Made by a program: the position numbers and the translations under genes | Notes under the pieces: model-generated | What the model was told of the DNA's origin: nothing | The model's input: the letters and a program-made list of their open reading frames with translations, nothing else | The model's database searches: none | Shown: piece by piece, positions 35,536 to 46,389 of the stretch | How positions within the stretch are numbered: position 1 is the first letter of the stretch | Layout: each line of letters begins with the position of its first letter | Source of the DNA: Cyclobacterium amurskyense | GTDB lineage: Bacteria > Bacteroidota > Bacteroidia > Cytophagales > Cyclobacteriaceae | NCBI RefSeq assembly: GCF_001050135.1 | Contig: NZ_CP012040.1 | Coordinates: forward strand, 3,551,001-3,615,000 | Reading direction: 5' to 3' | Length of the DNA stretch: 64,000 nucleotides

Positions 35536-36936
35536 TTACGAATTACTTTCAACAATACTGTTTTGATTGAAGGAGCAGGAAATGTAGGTTTTTACACTTA
35601 AGCCTATCATCCACCAACTTATCCATGATACGAATGCATACAATTCTGCATTGGCGGTAAAAAGTGGTAAAAGCAGTCCCACCTTAGTAGTGGCCCCTAT
35701 AAATGCTATTCGTGCCAAGTGTGTGTTATCAGCTATTTTAAAGGCTTTGACAGCCGTCCAAATTCCAGTAGCCAATATGGCTGTATAAAGTAGCATCCCT
35801 AATACACCAAGTTGAACTCCAAAAATTAAGAACTGATTTTCTCCTCCAATTCTGAGTTCATCCGTCACGGTACTTGCATTTCCACTCGTGGCTAAACCCG
35901 AGCCAAGTGGAGCCACTATCATCTGGTCTAATGCCTCAAACCATGCTACAACATGCCCTAAACTGGAGGCATTTTCAAAAGTTAGCGTATCTATAACAAA
36001 GTAATAGAGCTCATCTGAAGCAAAGAAAATAATATATGAGACCAAAGACACAAAGAGTGCAATGCCTATTTTGATCAATCCATACAATCTAAAGATGATG
36101 GCGATAAAAGACAATTGAATAAAAAAGGAGGCAAAAGATGCCCTGGATGCAGCAGAAAACAGGCTACCAATCGTTGCAAGCATCATAAGAATAAATACCC
36201 AGGATTGTTCTCGTTTGGAGGTAAGATAGCCAATAAGGCCAACTGAAAACCCCAATAGGCACGAACTTGCCAATTCCAACGGATTGGAAAAGAAGGAAGC
36301 CAACCTCATCCCTGTGGTTTGGGTTTCGAATGACCAGGTGAGCCCGTAATTACCTGAAGGTTCTGTATTATTAATAACGCTATTATACAATGCGTAACCA
36401 GTAAGGTTTTGAGAGTGGGTTTGAATTAATGTTTCAAAAATATTTACGCCAAATGCAGCAATAAAAAGGAATATTAAAATCAAAAATAAATTGCGGTATT
36501 CACCATCTCTCAGAGTGGTATTTCGTCCGAAAAAGTATAAAAGTCCCATTATAAGCACATTCTTAAAATAAATGGCTTTAGTTATAAAATCGGCGCTACC
36601 AATTGGAGCAATAAGAAATACAAAGCAGAGTAGGTAAAATGCTAAAAAAAGCTTGTCAATTAATTGAATTCTAAACGTGTATTCAAATACATTTCTTTGG
36701 TAAACCAGCCAGGAGATGCCAGCCAATAAAAGCATCAGCTCCTTTAAATATTGAAAGACATTAACCAATAAAACGGAGCCTGTGGACTGGTAAACAATAC
36801 TTAGGATTGTAATATAGAAGGGTAGATATAAAATAAAGAAGAAAATCACCCATTCCCATTTGCCCTTGACTACGATTTTATAAACCGCAATCAGAAATAG
36901 GGGAATAACATACAGCAATACGAGTAAAAAAAGCAC
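35536..36936 (-). CDS. O-antigen ligase/polymerase-like membrane protein
   Basis: This 466-residue protein has roughly ten to twelve hydrophobic helices and a large external loop between ~180 and 235. The C-terminal half has AASRASFASFFIQL and a loop GHVVAWFEALDQMIVAPLGSGLATSG ... GGENQFLIFGVQLGVLG. This is the pattern of Wzy-type polymerases and WaaL-type ligases (Wzy_C-like), where the ExQ/EN motif with nearby arginines acts on undecaprenyl-linked glycan. Inner-membrane location is certain, and the specific reaction is inferred. It sits upstream of the methyltransferase, but no glycosyltransferases are in the window. Confidence 0.75.
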   Translation of the reverse strand: MLFLLVLLYVIPLFLIAVYKIVVKGKWEWVIFFFILYLPFYITILSIVYQSTGSVLLVNVFQYLKELMLLLAGISWLVYQRNVFEYTFRIQLIDKLFLAFYLLCFVFLIAPIGSADFITKAIYFKNVLIMGLLYFFGRNTTLRDGEYRNLFLILIFLFIAAFGVNIFETLIQTHSQNLTGYALYNSVINNTEPSGNYGLTWSFETQTTGMRLASFFSNPLELASSCLLGFSVGLIGYLTSKREQSWVFILMMLATIGSLFSAASRASFASFFIQLSFIAIIFRLYGLIKIGIALFVSLVSYIIFFASDELYYFVIDTLTFENASSLGHVVAWFEALDQMIVAPLGSGLATSGNASTVTDELRIGGENQFLIFGVQLGVLGMLLYTAILATGIWTAVKAFKIADNTHLARIAFIGATTKVGLLLPLFTANAELYAFVSWISWWMIGLSVKTYISCSFNQNSIVESNS

Positions 36937-37260
36937 ATTAAGAGTAGTTAATTCATAACCAGAGAGGATTCCATCTCAAACTCCTTCCATTCAACACTAA
37001 ATATTATTCCAAAGTTGAAGGAAGAATAATGGTCAAAGGTACTCAATTTTCCAATCTGAAATGATCAGTTCGTCACATTTTGAAGTAAACATACAATGGC
37101 TTTTATTTGACTTCTGAGGGGTGAGAGATAACAGAAATAGATAAAATAATGCTTGAGTAGAAAAGTTTTCACTTTCACGAAATCCCAAAATTACTCCGCG
37201 CAAAATAAGGCTTTTTCAAAAAAGGTGCAAGGGCTAGCTTTGGGAATAGGACACCTTTAA

Positions 37261-37364
37261 CCCGGATTGTTCAATAGGGTTTACTGACATTCTCAGCCTG
37301 TCCTGATTTTTCTTCAAGGGAAGTGATTGCTTCAGGTAAATGAAGTTTAATTGCCTTTTTGGGG
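37261..37364. mobile_element. MITE-like element, copy F (104 bp, diverged short form)
   Basis: The left end CCCGGATTGTTCAATAGG and right end CTTTTTGGGG are flanked by TTTAA on both sides (37256-37260 and 37365-37369). It shares the internal TGATTTTTCTTCA(A)GGG motif with copy E, so E and F may form a subfamily. It lies in the 561-bp gap (36937-37497) between the divergent polymerase-like and tetR genes; apart from a weak operator candidate near 37434 nothing else was seen there. Confidence 0.7.
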
Positions 37365-37433
37365 TTTAAAAAGGAGATCGCCAAATCGTTAATCTGACAG
37401 ATGTACTTCGGTAATAAGTAATATTTTTTTATA

Positions 37434-37448
37434 GTTAGTAAAACTTAC
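37434..37448. promoter_or_regulatory. Imperfect palindrome before tetR, possible autoregulatory operator
   Basis: GTTAGTAAAACTTAC has half-sites of the form GTnAGT/ACTnAC about 50 bp before the tetR start. TetR proteins commonly bind such sites to repress their own operon. The match is weak. Confidence 0.3.
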
Positions 37449-37497
37449 CTTTAATTAGTTCGTTTAATTTTTGAGTTAGATTTACTATATCTTTATT

Positions 37498-38175
37498 ATG
37501 CATCGTATATTAAACAATACCATAATCCCAGTCAAACCGGGAATTTTCATTAAAGATCCTCTGAGTTCAGATTTAGGAAAAAAAATTTTAGAAGAAAGCC
37601 TGTCCTTAATAGACGAGCTAGGAATGGAGTCTTTTAATTTTAAAAGACTTTCATTACAGGTAAATAGCACTGAAGCAGCTATTTATAGGTATTTTGAAAA
37701 CAAGCACAAACTATTGCTTTACTATATTGATTGGTATTGGGGCTGGCTTGAGCACAACTTGGTCTATGGTACTGCCAATATGGAAAGTCCGAAAGAAAAG
37801 ATCAAAATGGCAATAAAACTGCTGGTTGAAGGTCCGGTCTTTAATGAAAATTTATATCTAAACATTAGTTTACTCAGAAAGGTTGTTACCGAAGAATCGA
37901 ATAAGGCTTTTATGACCAAGGAAGTGGACAATGAAAATAGCAGTGGGTATTTTAACCAGTTTTATAATTTTAGTGAAAGGTTAATCCAGATCTTTAATGA
38001 ATTAAACCCCAATCACCCCTTCCCCAAGGCGTTTGTCTCAACATTGATCTGGTCCTCTGTTTTAAATACCTACTGTTCCAAGCATATGCCAAATCTGATC
38101 GAGGATAAGTTTAAAGGTCAACCTAAGCTTGAATTTTATTATAATTTGGTTTTTAATTCTCTTAAAAATGGATGA
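37498..38175 (+). CDS. TetR/AcrR family transcriptional regulator
   Basis: This 225-residue protein has the TetR helix-turn-helix near residues 30-75: GKKILEESLSLIDELGMESFNFKRLSLQVNSTEAAIYRYFENKHKLLLYYIDWYW. The ligand-binding domain behind it is unlike any I can name. It leads an operon with ABC, HlyD, TolC and App1 genes, and its stop overlaps the ABC start by 8 nt. It most likely represses this exporter until an effector binds. Confidence 0.88.
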   Translation: MHRILNNTIIPVKPGIFIKDPLSSDLGKKILEESLSLIDELGMESFNFKRLSLQVNSTEAAIYRYFENKHKLLLYYIDWYWGWLEHNLVYGTANMESPKEKIKMAIKLLVEGPVFNENLYLNISLLRKVVTEESNKAFMTKEVDNENSSGYFNQFYNFSERLIQIFNELNPNHPFPKAFVSTLIWSSVLNTYCSKHMPNLIEDKFKGQPKLEFYYNLVFNSLKNG

Positions 38176-39880
38176 AAGTTTAATTAATACGCCCCTAAAG
38201 CGTTTTTTCAGTCTTTTAAAGAGTGAAAAAAGAGAGATTTACGCCATATATTTTTATGCCGTTCTCAATGGTCTCGTTTCCCTATCCCTACCTCTAGGAA
38301 TCCAGGCTATTCTAAATTTTATTTTGGGAGGAAGACTTACCACCTCATGGGTGATCCTTGTAATCATTGTGGCACTAGGAGTTATATTTGGTGGTTATCT
38401 ACAAGTTAGTCAGCTTTATTTATCCGAAAAATTACAGCAACGTGTATTTAGTAAATCGGCAATTGAATTTGCTTATCGACTTCCAAGGTTAAAAATGGAG
38501 TCTTTAAGGGGGGAATATGCTCCTGAATTGGTCAATCGATTTTTCGATACCATAAATTTGCAAAAAGGATTATCCAAATTACTAATAGATTTTAGTACAG
38601 CTTCCTTGCAAGTCTTTTTTGGGTTGATTTTGTTGGCCATTTACCATCCATTTTTCATTATTTTCTCATTGGTTTTGATTCTTACCATTTACTTGATTTT
38701 CAGGTTTACAAGTCCAAAAGGAATGAAGACTAGTTTGAAAGAATCCTCTGCTAAATATGAAATAGCATATTGGTTGGAAGAAATTGCCAGGACATTAGAA
38801 ACATTTAAGCTGTCAGGTTATTCTCCATTGCCTTTCAATCGAGTGGATCAATTGGTGAAAAAATATGTCACTTTCAGAAATTCTCATTTTGCAGTGCTGA
38901 TTTTTCAGTTTAAGGTATTAATTGCCTTTAAGGTGCTTATTGTTGTCATTCTTCTGGTGGCAGGGAGTTTATTGTTAATGAACAATGAGATCAGTATAGG
39001 TCAATTTGTTGCAGCAGAAATAATCATAGTTTTGATTATCAATTCTGTTGAGAAAATCATACTTAGCTTAGAAACGGTATATGACACGCTTACTGCTACC
39101 GAAAAATTAGGGTTGATAATGGATATGGATCTGGAGAGAGCTTCAGGTAAGGTTAATGCTTTAAATGAAGAGATATCCGGTTTGTCCTATGTATTTAAAA
39201 ACGTTACTTATAACTCTAGAGATAATGCTGCTCCTATATTGAATCAGATTGATTTGGAAATTAGAGGAGGTGAAAAAATAATCATTACTGGAGAAAGCGG
39301 CGCTGGTAAAAGCACCCTTTTACAAATCATGGCCGGGTTGATAGAAGATTTCCAAGGTAATGTAATTGTCAATAAGTTGCCCATCGACACCTTGTCTTTG
39401 GAGAAATTAAGGTCCTTAATAGGTGATAGTTTGTCAAGACAATCGGTTTTTCATGGCACAATTAGGGAGAACATAACTGTGGGAAATGAGGGTGTTTCAG
39501 AGAGCATGTTAAGAGAAGTTTTAGAGGTTGTTGGATTGAACGAATACATATATAAACTTAAAGATGACCTTGAAACTACCCTTTTACCAGAAGGTAAAAA
39601 TCTTAGTAACGCTCAAATAAGTAAAATAATTTTGGCCAGAAGCCTGTGTTTCTCTCCAAAATTATTATTGCTTGAAGAAGAGCTTAATTACCTGAACAAG
39701 GAAGAATCTGACAGGGTTTTTGATTTTATTTTCTCAGGCCCCTGGACCATGGTAATGGTTTCTACTCAAGATTCAATTTTGCAAAGAGCGGATAAAATAG
39801 TGGCCATGAAGTCTGGGGAGATTGCTTTTAAAGGTGATTACCTTAGCTATAAAAATTACAGCAAGCAGAATAAACGTTAA
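38168..39880 (+). CDS. ABC exporter (HlyB/LapB-like, no peptidase domain) with degenerate ATPase motifs
   Basis: This 570-residue half-transporter has six membrane helices (~25-300) and an ATPase domain (~330-565). Walker A is intact (GESGAGKST, K381). The signature is LSNAQ (479-483) instead of LSGGQ, Walker B reads LLLLEEE (E503 replacing Asp), the D-loop is lost (NYLNKEE), and the H-loop His is Gln (VSTQD, Q534). It may bind but barely hydrolyse ATP, or act by another energy source. It starts at the ATG inside the tetR end; the longer ORF reading adds residues from tetR sequence. With the HlyD and TolC genes it forms a complete type I-like export set without an obvious cargo gene. Confidence 0.88.
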   Translation: MDESLINTPLKRFFSLLKSEKREIYAIYFYAVLNGLVSLSLPLGIQAILNFILGGRLTTSWVILVIIVALGVIFGGYLQVSQLYLSEKLQQRVFSKSAIEFAYRLPRLKMESLRGEYAPELVNRFFDTINLQKGLSKLLIDFSTASLQVFFGLILLAIYHPFFIIFSLVLILTIYLIFRFTSPKGMKTSLKESSAKYEIAYWLEEIARTLETFKLSGYSPLPFNRVDQLVKKYVTFRNSHFAVLIFQFKVLIAFKVLIVVILLVAGSLLLMNNEISIGQFVAAEIIIVLIINSVEKIILSLETVYDTLTATEKLGLIMDMDLERASGKVNALNEEISGLSYVFKNVTYNSRDNAAPILNQIDLEIRGGEKIIITGESGAGKSTLLQIMAGLIEDFQGNVIVNKLPIDTLSLEKLRSLIGDSLSRQSVFHGTIRENITVGNEGVSESMLREVLEVVGLNEYIYKLKDDLETTLLPEGKNLSNAQISKIILARSLCFSPKLLLLEEELNYLNKEESDRVFDFIFSGPWTMVMVSTQDSILQRADKIVAMKSGEIAFKGDYLSYKNYSKQNKR

Positions 39881-39884
39881 ATCC

Positions 39885-41240
39885 ATGTTAAACATTTCTA
39901 GAAATTCGATCAAAGAATTAATTGATCTCAATTCCTTTGACAGTTATCGGTTGACCGTATCAAGCAATCAGAGCCGAAGAAGGATAAGGATTTTATTGTA
40001 TCTATTGATGGCTGGTTTTGTCTTTCTTTTCTTGCCATGGACTCAAAACTTCAGATCAAAAGGTACATTGACAGCGCTAAAACCTGAGCACAGGCCACAA
40101 ACCATACATTCCATTATTCCTGGAAGAATTGAGCAGTGGTATGTTCAAGAAGGTGATTTTGTGGCTAAAGGAGACACTATTCTTTACCTCTCGGAAGTTA
40201 AGGAACAGTATATGGACCCTGATTTACTCAATAGAACACAATTGCAAGTAGATGCAAAGGAGCTTTCTGTAAAATCCTATGAAGCAAAGATCAATGCTCA
40301 AGAACAACAACTTTCTGCTTTAGAAAGAAATAACAAATTGAGAAAAGAACAGGCACAAAATAAGCTAAAACAAGCAAATTTAAAGGTGTTGTCCGATAGT
40401 ATAATGTTGGAAGCAGAAAAGGTCAACTTTATGGTTGCCGAAAAGCAGTTCCAAAGGATGGAAAAGCTGTATGAGGAAGGCTTGAAATCTCTTACTGATC
40501 TGGAAACAAGGAAAATTAAACTTCAGGAAGCCCAAGCAAAAGCATTGAGTGCGGAGAATAAATTGCTTGGAAGCAGGAATGAATACATATCTGCTACTAT
40601 AGAGTTGAATGCCATTGATAATGATTTCAGGGACAAATTGGCCAAAGTTAATTCAGAAAGGTTCTCGGCGCTTTCTGGTCAATATGATGCTGAGGCTGGT
40701 GTCAATAAATTAAAGAATGAATTGACCAACTATACCGTAAGGTCGGGCATGTATTATGTATTGGCTCCTCAGTCGGGATACATCACAAAAGCCATACAGG
40801 TAGGGATAGGTGAAACCATTAAAGAGGGTGCAGAAATAATAAGCATTATGCCTCAAAATTATTCCCTGGCAGTAGAGATTTATGTTGATCCAATAGATCT
40901 GCCATTAGTTAAAATAGACAGTAAAATCAGATTCATTTTTGATGGTTGGCCGGCGATTGTGTTTTCGGGGTGGCCAGAATTGTCAAATGGCACGTTTGGA
41001 GGAAAGGTAATTGCCATTGACAACTTTACTAGCACTAATAATAAGTACAGGGTATTGGTAGTTCCTGATCCAGATGAAGAACCATGGCCTGAGGCTTTAA
41101 GAATTGGAGCAGGAGCAGACGGAATCGCATTGCTTAACGATGTTCCTGTTTGGTACGAAATATGGCGTCAAATGAACGGGTTCCCACCAGATTATTATAC
41201 CCTTCAAGAGGCTAAGGAAATGAAAAAACAAGCAAAATGA
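39885..41240 (+). CDS. HlyD family membrane fusion protein
   Basis: This 451-residue periplasmic adaptor has one N-terminal membrane helix (~38-55, ILLYLLMAGFVFLFLPW), a lipoyl/barrel half (IIPGRIEQWYVQEGDFVAKGDTILYLSE), and a long coiled coil (~115-280, rich in E/K/Q). The second half-motif follows (VLAPQSGYITKAIQVGIGETIKEGAEIISIMP) and a beta-barrel domain. The start MLNISRNSIKEL lies 4 bp after the ABC stop; the longer reading is overlap from the ABC gene. It bridges the ABC protein with the TolC-like channel. Its stop overlaps the next start (ATGA). Confidence 0.9.
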   Translation: MLNISRNSIKELIDLNSFDSYRLTVSSNQSRRRIRILLYLLMAGFVFLFLPWTQNFRSKGTLTALKPEHRPQTIHSIIPGRIEQWYVQEGDFVAKGDTILYLSEVKEQYMDPDLLNRTQLQVDAKELSVKSYEAKINAQEQQLSALERNNKLRKEQAQNKLKQANLKVLSDSIMLEAEKVNFMVAEKQFQRMEKLYEEGLKSLTDLETRKIKLQEAQAKALSAENKLLGSRNEYISATIELNAIDNDFRDKLAKVNSERFSALSGQYDAEAGVNKLKNELTNYTVRSGMYYVLAPQSGYITKAIQVGIGETIKEGAEIISIMPQNYSLAVEIYVDPIDLPLVKIDSKIRFIFDGWPAIVFSGWPELSNGTFGGKVIAIDNFTSTNNKYRVLVVPDPDEEPWPEALRIGAGADGIALLNDVPVWYEIWRQMNGFPPDYYTLQEAKEMKKQAK

Positions 41241-42634
41241 AACAGAGCATTGGTTTACTTGGACTATTATTTGCATTCGTATTGACTCCGCTTAGCGCCC
41301 AGGATAAGCCCCTTACTTTTGACCAGTTCATGATATGGGTGCGACAATACCATCCGGTAGTAAAGCAAGCTGACTTGTATCTGGAGTTTGGAAAGCAAGA
41401 AGTTCGGAAAGCAAGAGGAGGCTTTGATCCCTATCTGTATGGTAGTATTGATGAAAAGCAATACCAGGAAAAGCAATATTATAACAAACGTGAAGGAGGG
41501 GTGCTAATTCCAACAGTAGGAGGGGTAGAATTTCAGGGGATTGTGGAAAATAATAGGGGAACCTACCTTAATCCAGAACAAAATGTTCCTAGTAATGGAC
41601 TTTATGCTGTAGGCGCAGCAGTGAATGTGGGTAATGGTTTGTTGATTGACAAACGCAGGGCAGCACTTCAACAGGCGAAAATTTACAATTTGGCCTCCAT
41701 TGAAGAAAGGAGGCTTAGTTTGATTAACCTTTATTATGATGCCACTGTTGCATATTGGAAATGGGCTGGGGCTTATGCAGACTTGAAGGTACATGAGGAA
41801 GGGTTAAGGTTAGCAAAGGTCAGGTTTGAAGGGGTGATACGCCGTTTTGAGCAAGGAGATCTTCCGGCCATCGATACATTAGAAGCTTATACCCAAGTAT
41901 TGAATAGAAGTATTAAATTTCAAAAAGCAGGCTATGAGTTTTTCTCAAGTACACAGGAATTGAATGTTTACCTATGGGATGAAGAGGAAAGACCTATAGG
42001 TCTTGAAGCTTTAGCTGTGCCTGAGCCGCTTTTTAGTTTGCCATTTCAGGAATTAAATAAGGACTTCTATAGTGAGGCTTTACTAGACCATCCTGAATTG
42101 CGCTTAATTGATTACGACCTTGATTACCTAGATGTTGAGCGCAGGTATAAGGCGGAGCAGCTAAAGCCTAAAATCAAGCTTAAATATAATTTTTTAACAG
42201 AAACCTTTGGAGGGATGCAGCAGCTTGGTTTTTTAGAGAATAATTATAAATTCGGACTTCAGGTGGCGACTCCTTTGTTATTAAGAAAGGAAAGAGGTGA
42301 TCTGGGATTGACAAAGACAAAAATAGCAGATGTAAATTATAAAAGAGATTTAAAATTCGAGCAATTGAGTGCAAAGCTCAGGAAGTTCTTCAATGAATAC
42401 CAAGTTTTAGATCAGCAGTTAAAAATATTTTCACAAAACGTAAAAGGGCTGGAAAATTTATTGAAAGGAGAAAGAATTAAATTTGAACTAGGGGAGAGTT
42501 CCTTGTTTTTAATCAATGCCAGAGAGACGAGTCTGTTTGATTCCCATTTAGTCAATAATTCCCTTTATGTAGACTTAAATATTGCCTTTTCAAAGGTGAG
42601 ATCTGCGGCTGGCCTAGGATTTGAGGACTTTTAA
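41237..42634 (+). CDS. TolC family outer membrane efflux protein
   Basis: This 465-residue protein has a signal peptide (~1-21, ending LSAQD) and two OEP repeats with long helices. The typical RRAALQQAKIYNLASIEERRLSLINLYYDATVAYWKW lies in the first repeat, and LRLIDYDLDYLDVERRYKAEQLKPKIKLKYN in the second. It forms the outer membrane channel-tunnel for the ABC/HlyD pair. It is translationally coupled to hlyD by a 4-nt overlap and followed after 5 bp by the App1 gene. Confidence 0.9.
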   Translation: MKQSIGLLGLLFAFVLTPLSAQDKPLTFDQFMIWVRQYHPVVKQADLYLEFGKQEVRKARGGFDPYLYGSIDEKQYQEKQYYNKREGGVLIPTVGGVEFQGIVENNRGTYLNPEQNVPSNGLYAVGAAVNVGNGLLIDKRRAALQQAKIYNLASIEERRLSLINLYYDATVAYWKWAGAYADLKVHEEGLRLAKVRFEGVIRRFEQGDLPAIDTLEAYTQVLNRSIKFQKAGYEFFSSTQELNVYLWDEEERPIGLEALAVPEPLFSLPFQELNKDFYSEALLDHPELRLIDYDLDYLDVERRYKAEQLKPKIKLKYNFLTETFGGMQQLGFLENNYKFGLQVATPLLLRKERGDLGLTKTKIADVNYKRDLKFEQLSAKLRKFFNEYQVLDQQLKIFSQNVKGLENLLKGERIKFELGESSLFLINARETSLFDSHLVNNSLYVDLNIAFSKVRSAAGLGFEDF

Positions 42635-42639
42635 ATAAT

Positions 42640-43680
42640 ATGAAGCAGATTTATCTATTCAGAGGGTTGACTTGGCCGTTCCGTTATTTTTTTTCGATAC
42701 TTAAGAGAAAGTTGGGAAAACTTGATCTTTTGCGTGTTGAGGTTTTTGTGGTGCTAGGTAATTCTTCTCACCTTTTTGTTAAGGGTAGGGTGATCGAAGC
42801 TTACAAACAAAGTAGGCCTTCAGATAAGCACAATACGTTGCATAATATTTTGGCAACTTTAAGAAGGTATGCTGGGAGCAGTGTTCCGGATGCGAGGGTC
42901 GAATTGAGAATTGCTGGACTTAATAAACAATTGGTCACGGATGAAGAAGGTGTTTTTGAGGGCTTGTATGACTTAGATGAAAAAACCTCTGAATCCACAA
43001 AAACAGTCCAATTTTCATTGTTGGCCGATGAGGGGCTTAAGCCAGAAGTTCCATCTATAACCAAAGAGATTTTAAGATTTCAAAAGAATTATCCACATGG
43101 AATAATTTCAGATATAGACGATACCATCATTGTTTCTAAGGCCACCAATATTCAGGAAAAGTTTTGGTTGTCCGTCTCTAAAAATGCCTATACAAGGAGA
43201 CCACTTCCAGGAGTAAGTGAGTTTTACCGATTATTATCAGCAAATGCTCAGTATCCAGTATTTTATGTTTCCAGTAGTGATTGGAATCTCTTCGACCTGA
43301 TCCAGGATTTTTTGAAATATAGGGAGATTCCGGTAGGTCCTATATTATTAAAAGATAGGCATATGGATTTGAAAAATATTTGGAAGTCTGGAGGGGGCAG
43401 CCATGAGCATAAAGTTGAAAAGATATCTTTTCTGATGGATTTTTATCCAAACTTGAATTTTGTTCTTTTAGGAGACAGCGGTCAGCATGATCCTGAAATT
43501 TATGCCGAAATAATTAGCAAGTATAAACATAGGATAGAAGCTGTGTACATTAGGCAGGTTGGAACCAAAGATCCTATAAGAGAGGAGGAATTGAATAAAT
43601 TGCTACCCAGTAATAAAATCGTATGGATTAAAAACTCCACAGAGGCTATTGAGCATGCAAAAGTATATTTGGTTCATTGA
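42640..43680 (+). CDS. App1-family phosphatidate phosphatase-like protein (DUF2183)
   Basis: This 346-residue protein belongs to the HAD-like App1 family. An N-terminal beta-rich region (~20-140) includes DARVELRIAGLNKQLVTDEEGVFEG. The catalytic domain (~150-345) has GIISDIDDTIIVSKAT with the DxDxT nucleophile motif, YVSSSDWNLFDLIQDFL, and a second motif HKVEKISFLMDFYPNLNFVLLGDSGQHDPEIY. Yeast App1 dephosphorylates phosphatidate; bacterial members are little studied. There is no signal peptide. Being the last gene of the exporter operon, it may serve lipid handling connected with the exported product. That link is an inference. Confidence 0.85.
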   Translation: MKQIYLFRGLTWPFRYFFSILKRKLGKLDLLRVEVFVVLGNSSHLFVKGRVIEAYKQSRPSDKHNTLHNILATLRRYAGSSVPDARVELRIAGLNKQLVTDEEGVFEGLYDLDEKTSESTKTVQFSLLADEGLKPEVPSITKEILRFQKNYPHGIISDIDDTIIVSKATNIQEKFWLSVSKNAYTRRPLPGVSEFYRLLSANAQYPVFYVSSSDWNLFDLIQDFLKYREIPVGPILLKDRHMDLKNIWKSGGGSHEHKVEKISFLMDFYPNLNFVLLGDSGQHDPEIYAEIISKYKHRIEAVYIRQVGTKDPIREEELNKLLPSNKIVWIKNSTEAIEHAKVYLVH

Positions 43681-43699
43681 GTCTAAGTTGTATCCAGGG

Positions 43700-43847
43700 A
43701 CATCCAGATCTACGGGGTACTGCAACCATTCCCATGGGAATTCAAGCCAGCATAGATAGCTAAAACTTTATCGTAAATAGCTGCGGTATGCTGAAATTGT
43801 AAATCCATCAGCAAGCAACAGATTTTCGAACATTGTTATTTTTCGGG
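43700..43847. mobile_element. MITE-like element, copy G (decayed)
   Basis: Several segments align in order with copy A: TCTACGGGGTACTGCAACC with TTTACGGGAAGTGTTGCAATC, TAGCTGCGGTATGCTGAAATTG with TAGCACCGCTATGGTGAAATTG, and the right end TTATTTTTCGGG. TTAAA follows the right end (43848-43852), but no matching duplication or clear left end was found, so the left border is approximate. It starts about 20 bp after the App1 stop. Confidence 0.5.
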
Positions 43848-43919
43848 TTAAAATTAGGGAAGAGCTTTCAGAAGGTAAATCAGTTTATCATTTCAACCTG
43901 AGGGCGAAAATAAATAGCT

Positions 43920-44294
43920 TTAAAGCAGCGACTCTAATTTTTCGTGGGTGAGTGGTTTTTCAATAAACCCACTCACAAAGGGAAACTCTTTTGATTTTTG
44001 CCGATCCTGGAAGTCAATAGAGCTTGATAGCATTATGATACGATCGTTCCTGCCATTTTCAAGTTCCAGATACTGGCTTAAAAAATCCCAACCATTCATT
44101 ACAGGCATGTTAATATCGACAAGAATCAATAACCTTTTTTCCAAGTTTGGATCTTTCAGGTATTGTAATGCGACCTCAGCCTCTAAAAATTCGATGGTCT
44201 TAGGTGATAAATTTAATTTGTTGATTAACCGTTTATTGATCAGATTGTTTATTGGGTCATCATCAATTAAAACAATTAAATCGAATGGATACAT
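43920..44294 (-). CDS. Stand-alone response regulator receiver domain
   Basis: This 124-residue single receiver domain has the acidic triad D11-D12-D13, the phosphoacceptor D60 in LVDINMPVMNGWDF, the switch in LSSS, and the lysine in EKPLT. There is no output domain. It is close in pattern to the receiver at 3620-4027 (both open with IDDDP/VDDDP and have DINMP followed by MNGW), which suggests a paralogous pair serving as phosphorelay carriers. No kinase adjoins it. Confidence 0.85.
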   Translation of the reverse strand: MYPFDLIVLIDDDPINNLINKRLINKLNLSPKTIEFLEAEVALQYLKDPNLEKRLLILVDINMPVMNGWDFLSQYLELENGRNDRIIMLSSSIDFQDRQKSKEFPFVSGFIEKPLTHEKLESLL

Positions 44295-44654
44295 TTATAT
44301 TTAAATAAAAACTTTTCTCTCTCTCGTTCTCTTACGACTGAAATTTAACATTATAATTCCACTATTAAAATAAAGTCTTAAATTTTTGCTGGTTTGAATG
44401 TATTTAAATTTCAACTAATGAGTCAGGATCAGTATATGTGTCAAAGTAAAACAATGCGGAAAAATTTCTCGATTTCATTCTCCAAATGAGGTAACCGCAA
44501 GAATATAAGGCCATTTGATGACAGGCTTTTAGGTTTTGCTATTGCAATCCCTTGTAAGTTCCAGGTAGAACTATAAGGAACAACTTTTAATTGCTTAGGA
44601 GATGGTTTTATTCTATAATCAAATGTTTAAAGCTAAAACTGGATAAAATTGAAT
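44295..44654. other. 360-bp intergenic stretch between the receiver gene and the groEL terminator
   Basis: It is AT-rich with no ORF, repeat copy or convincing RNA. It presumably carries the promoter of the receiver gene on the minus strand. Confidence 0.4.
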
Positions 44655-44687
44655 AAAAAAAAGGGAAGCCATAATGGCTTCCCTTTT
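44655..44687 (-). terminator. Intrinsic terminator of groES-groEL
   Basis: The arms AAAAGGGAAGCC and GGCTTCCCTTTT (44659-44670, 44676-44687) surround an ATAAT loop. On the minus strand it follows the groEL stop by about 20 nt and ends in a T-run. Confidence 0.9.
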
Positions 44688-44707
44688 CAGCGTTTTATGC
44701 GAATGGA

Positions 44708-46339
<1,632 letters not shown>

Positions 46340-46389
46340 TTAAACTTTTTTGAGTTTTAATTAATTAAACTTGATTATAGGATCTTTAA

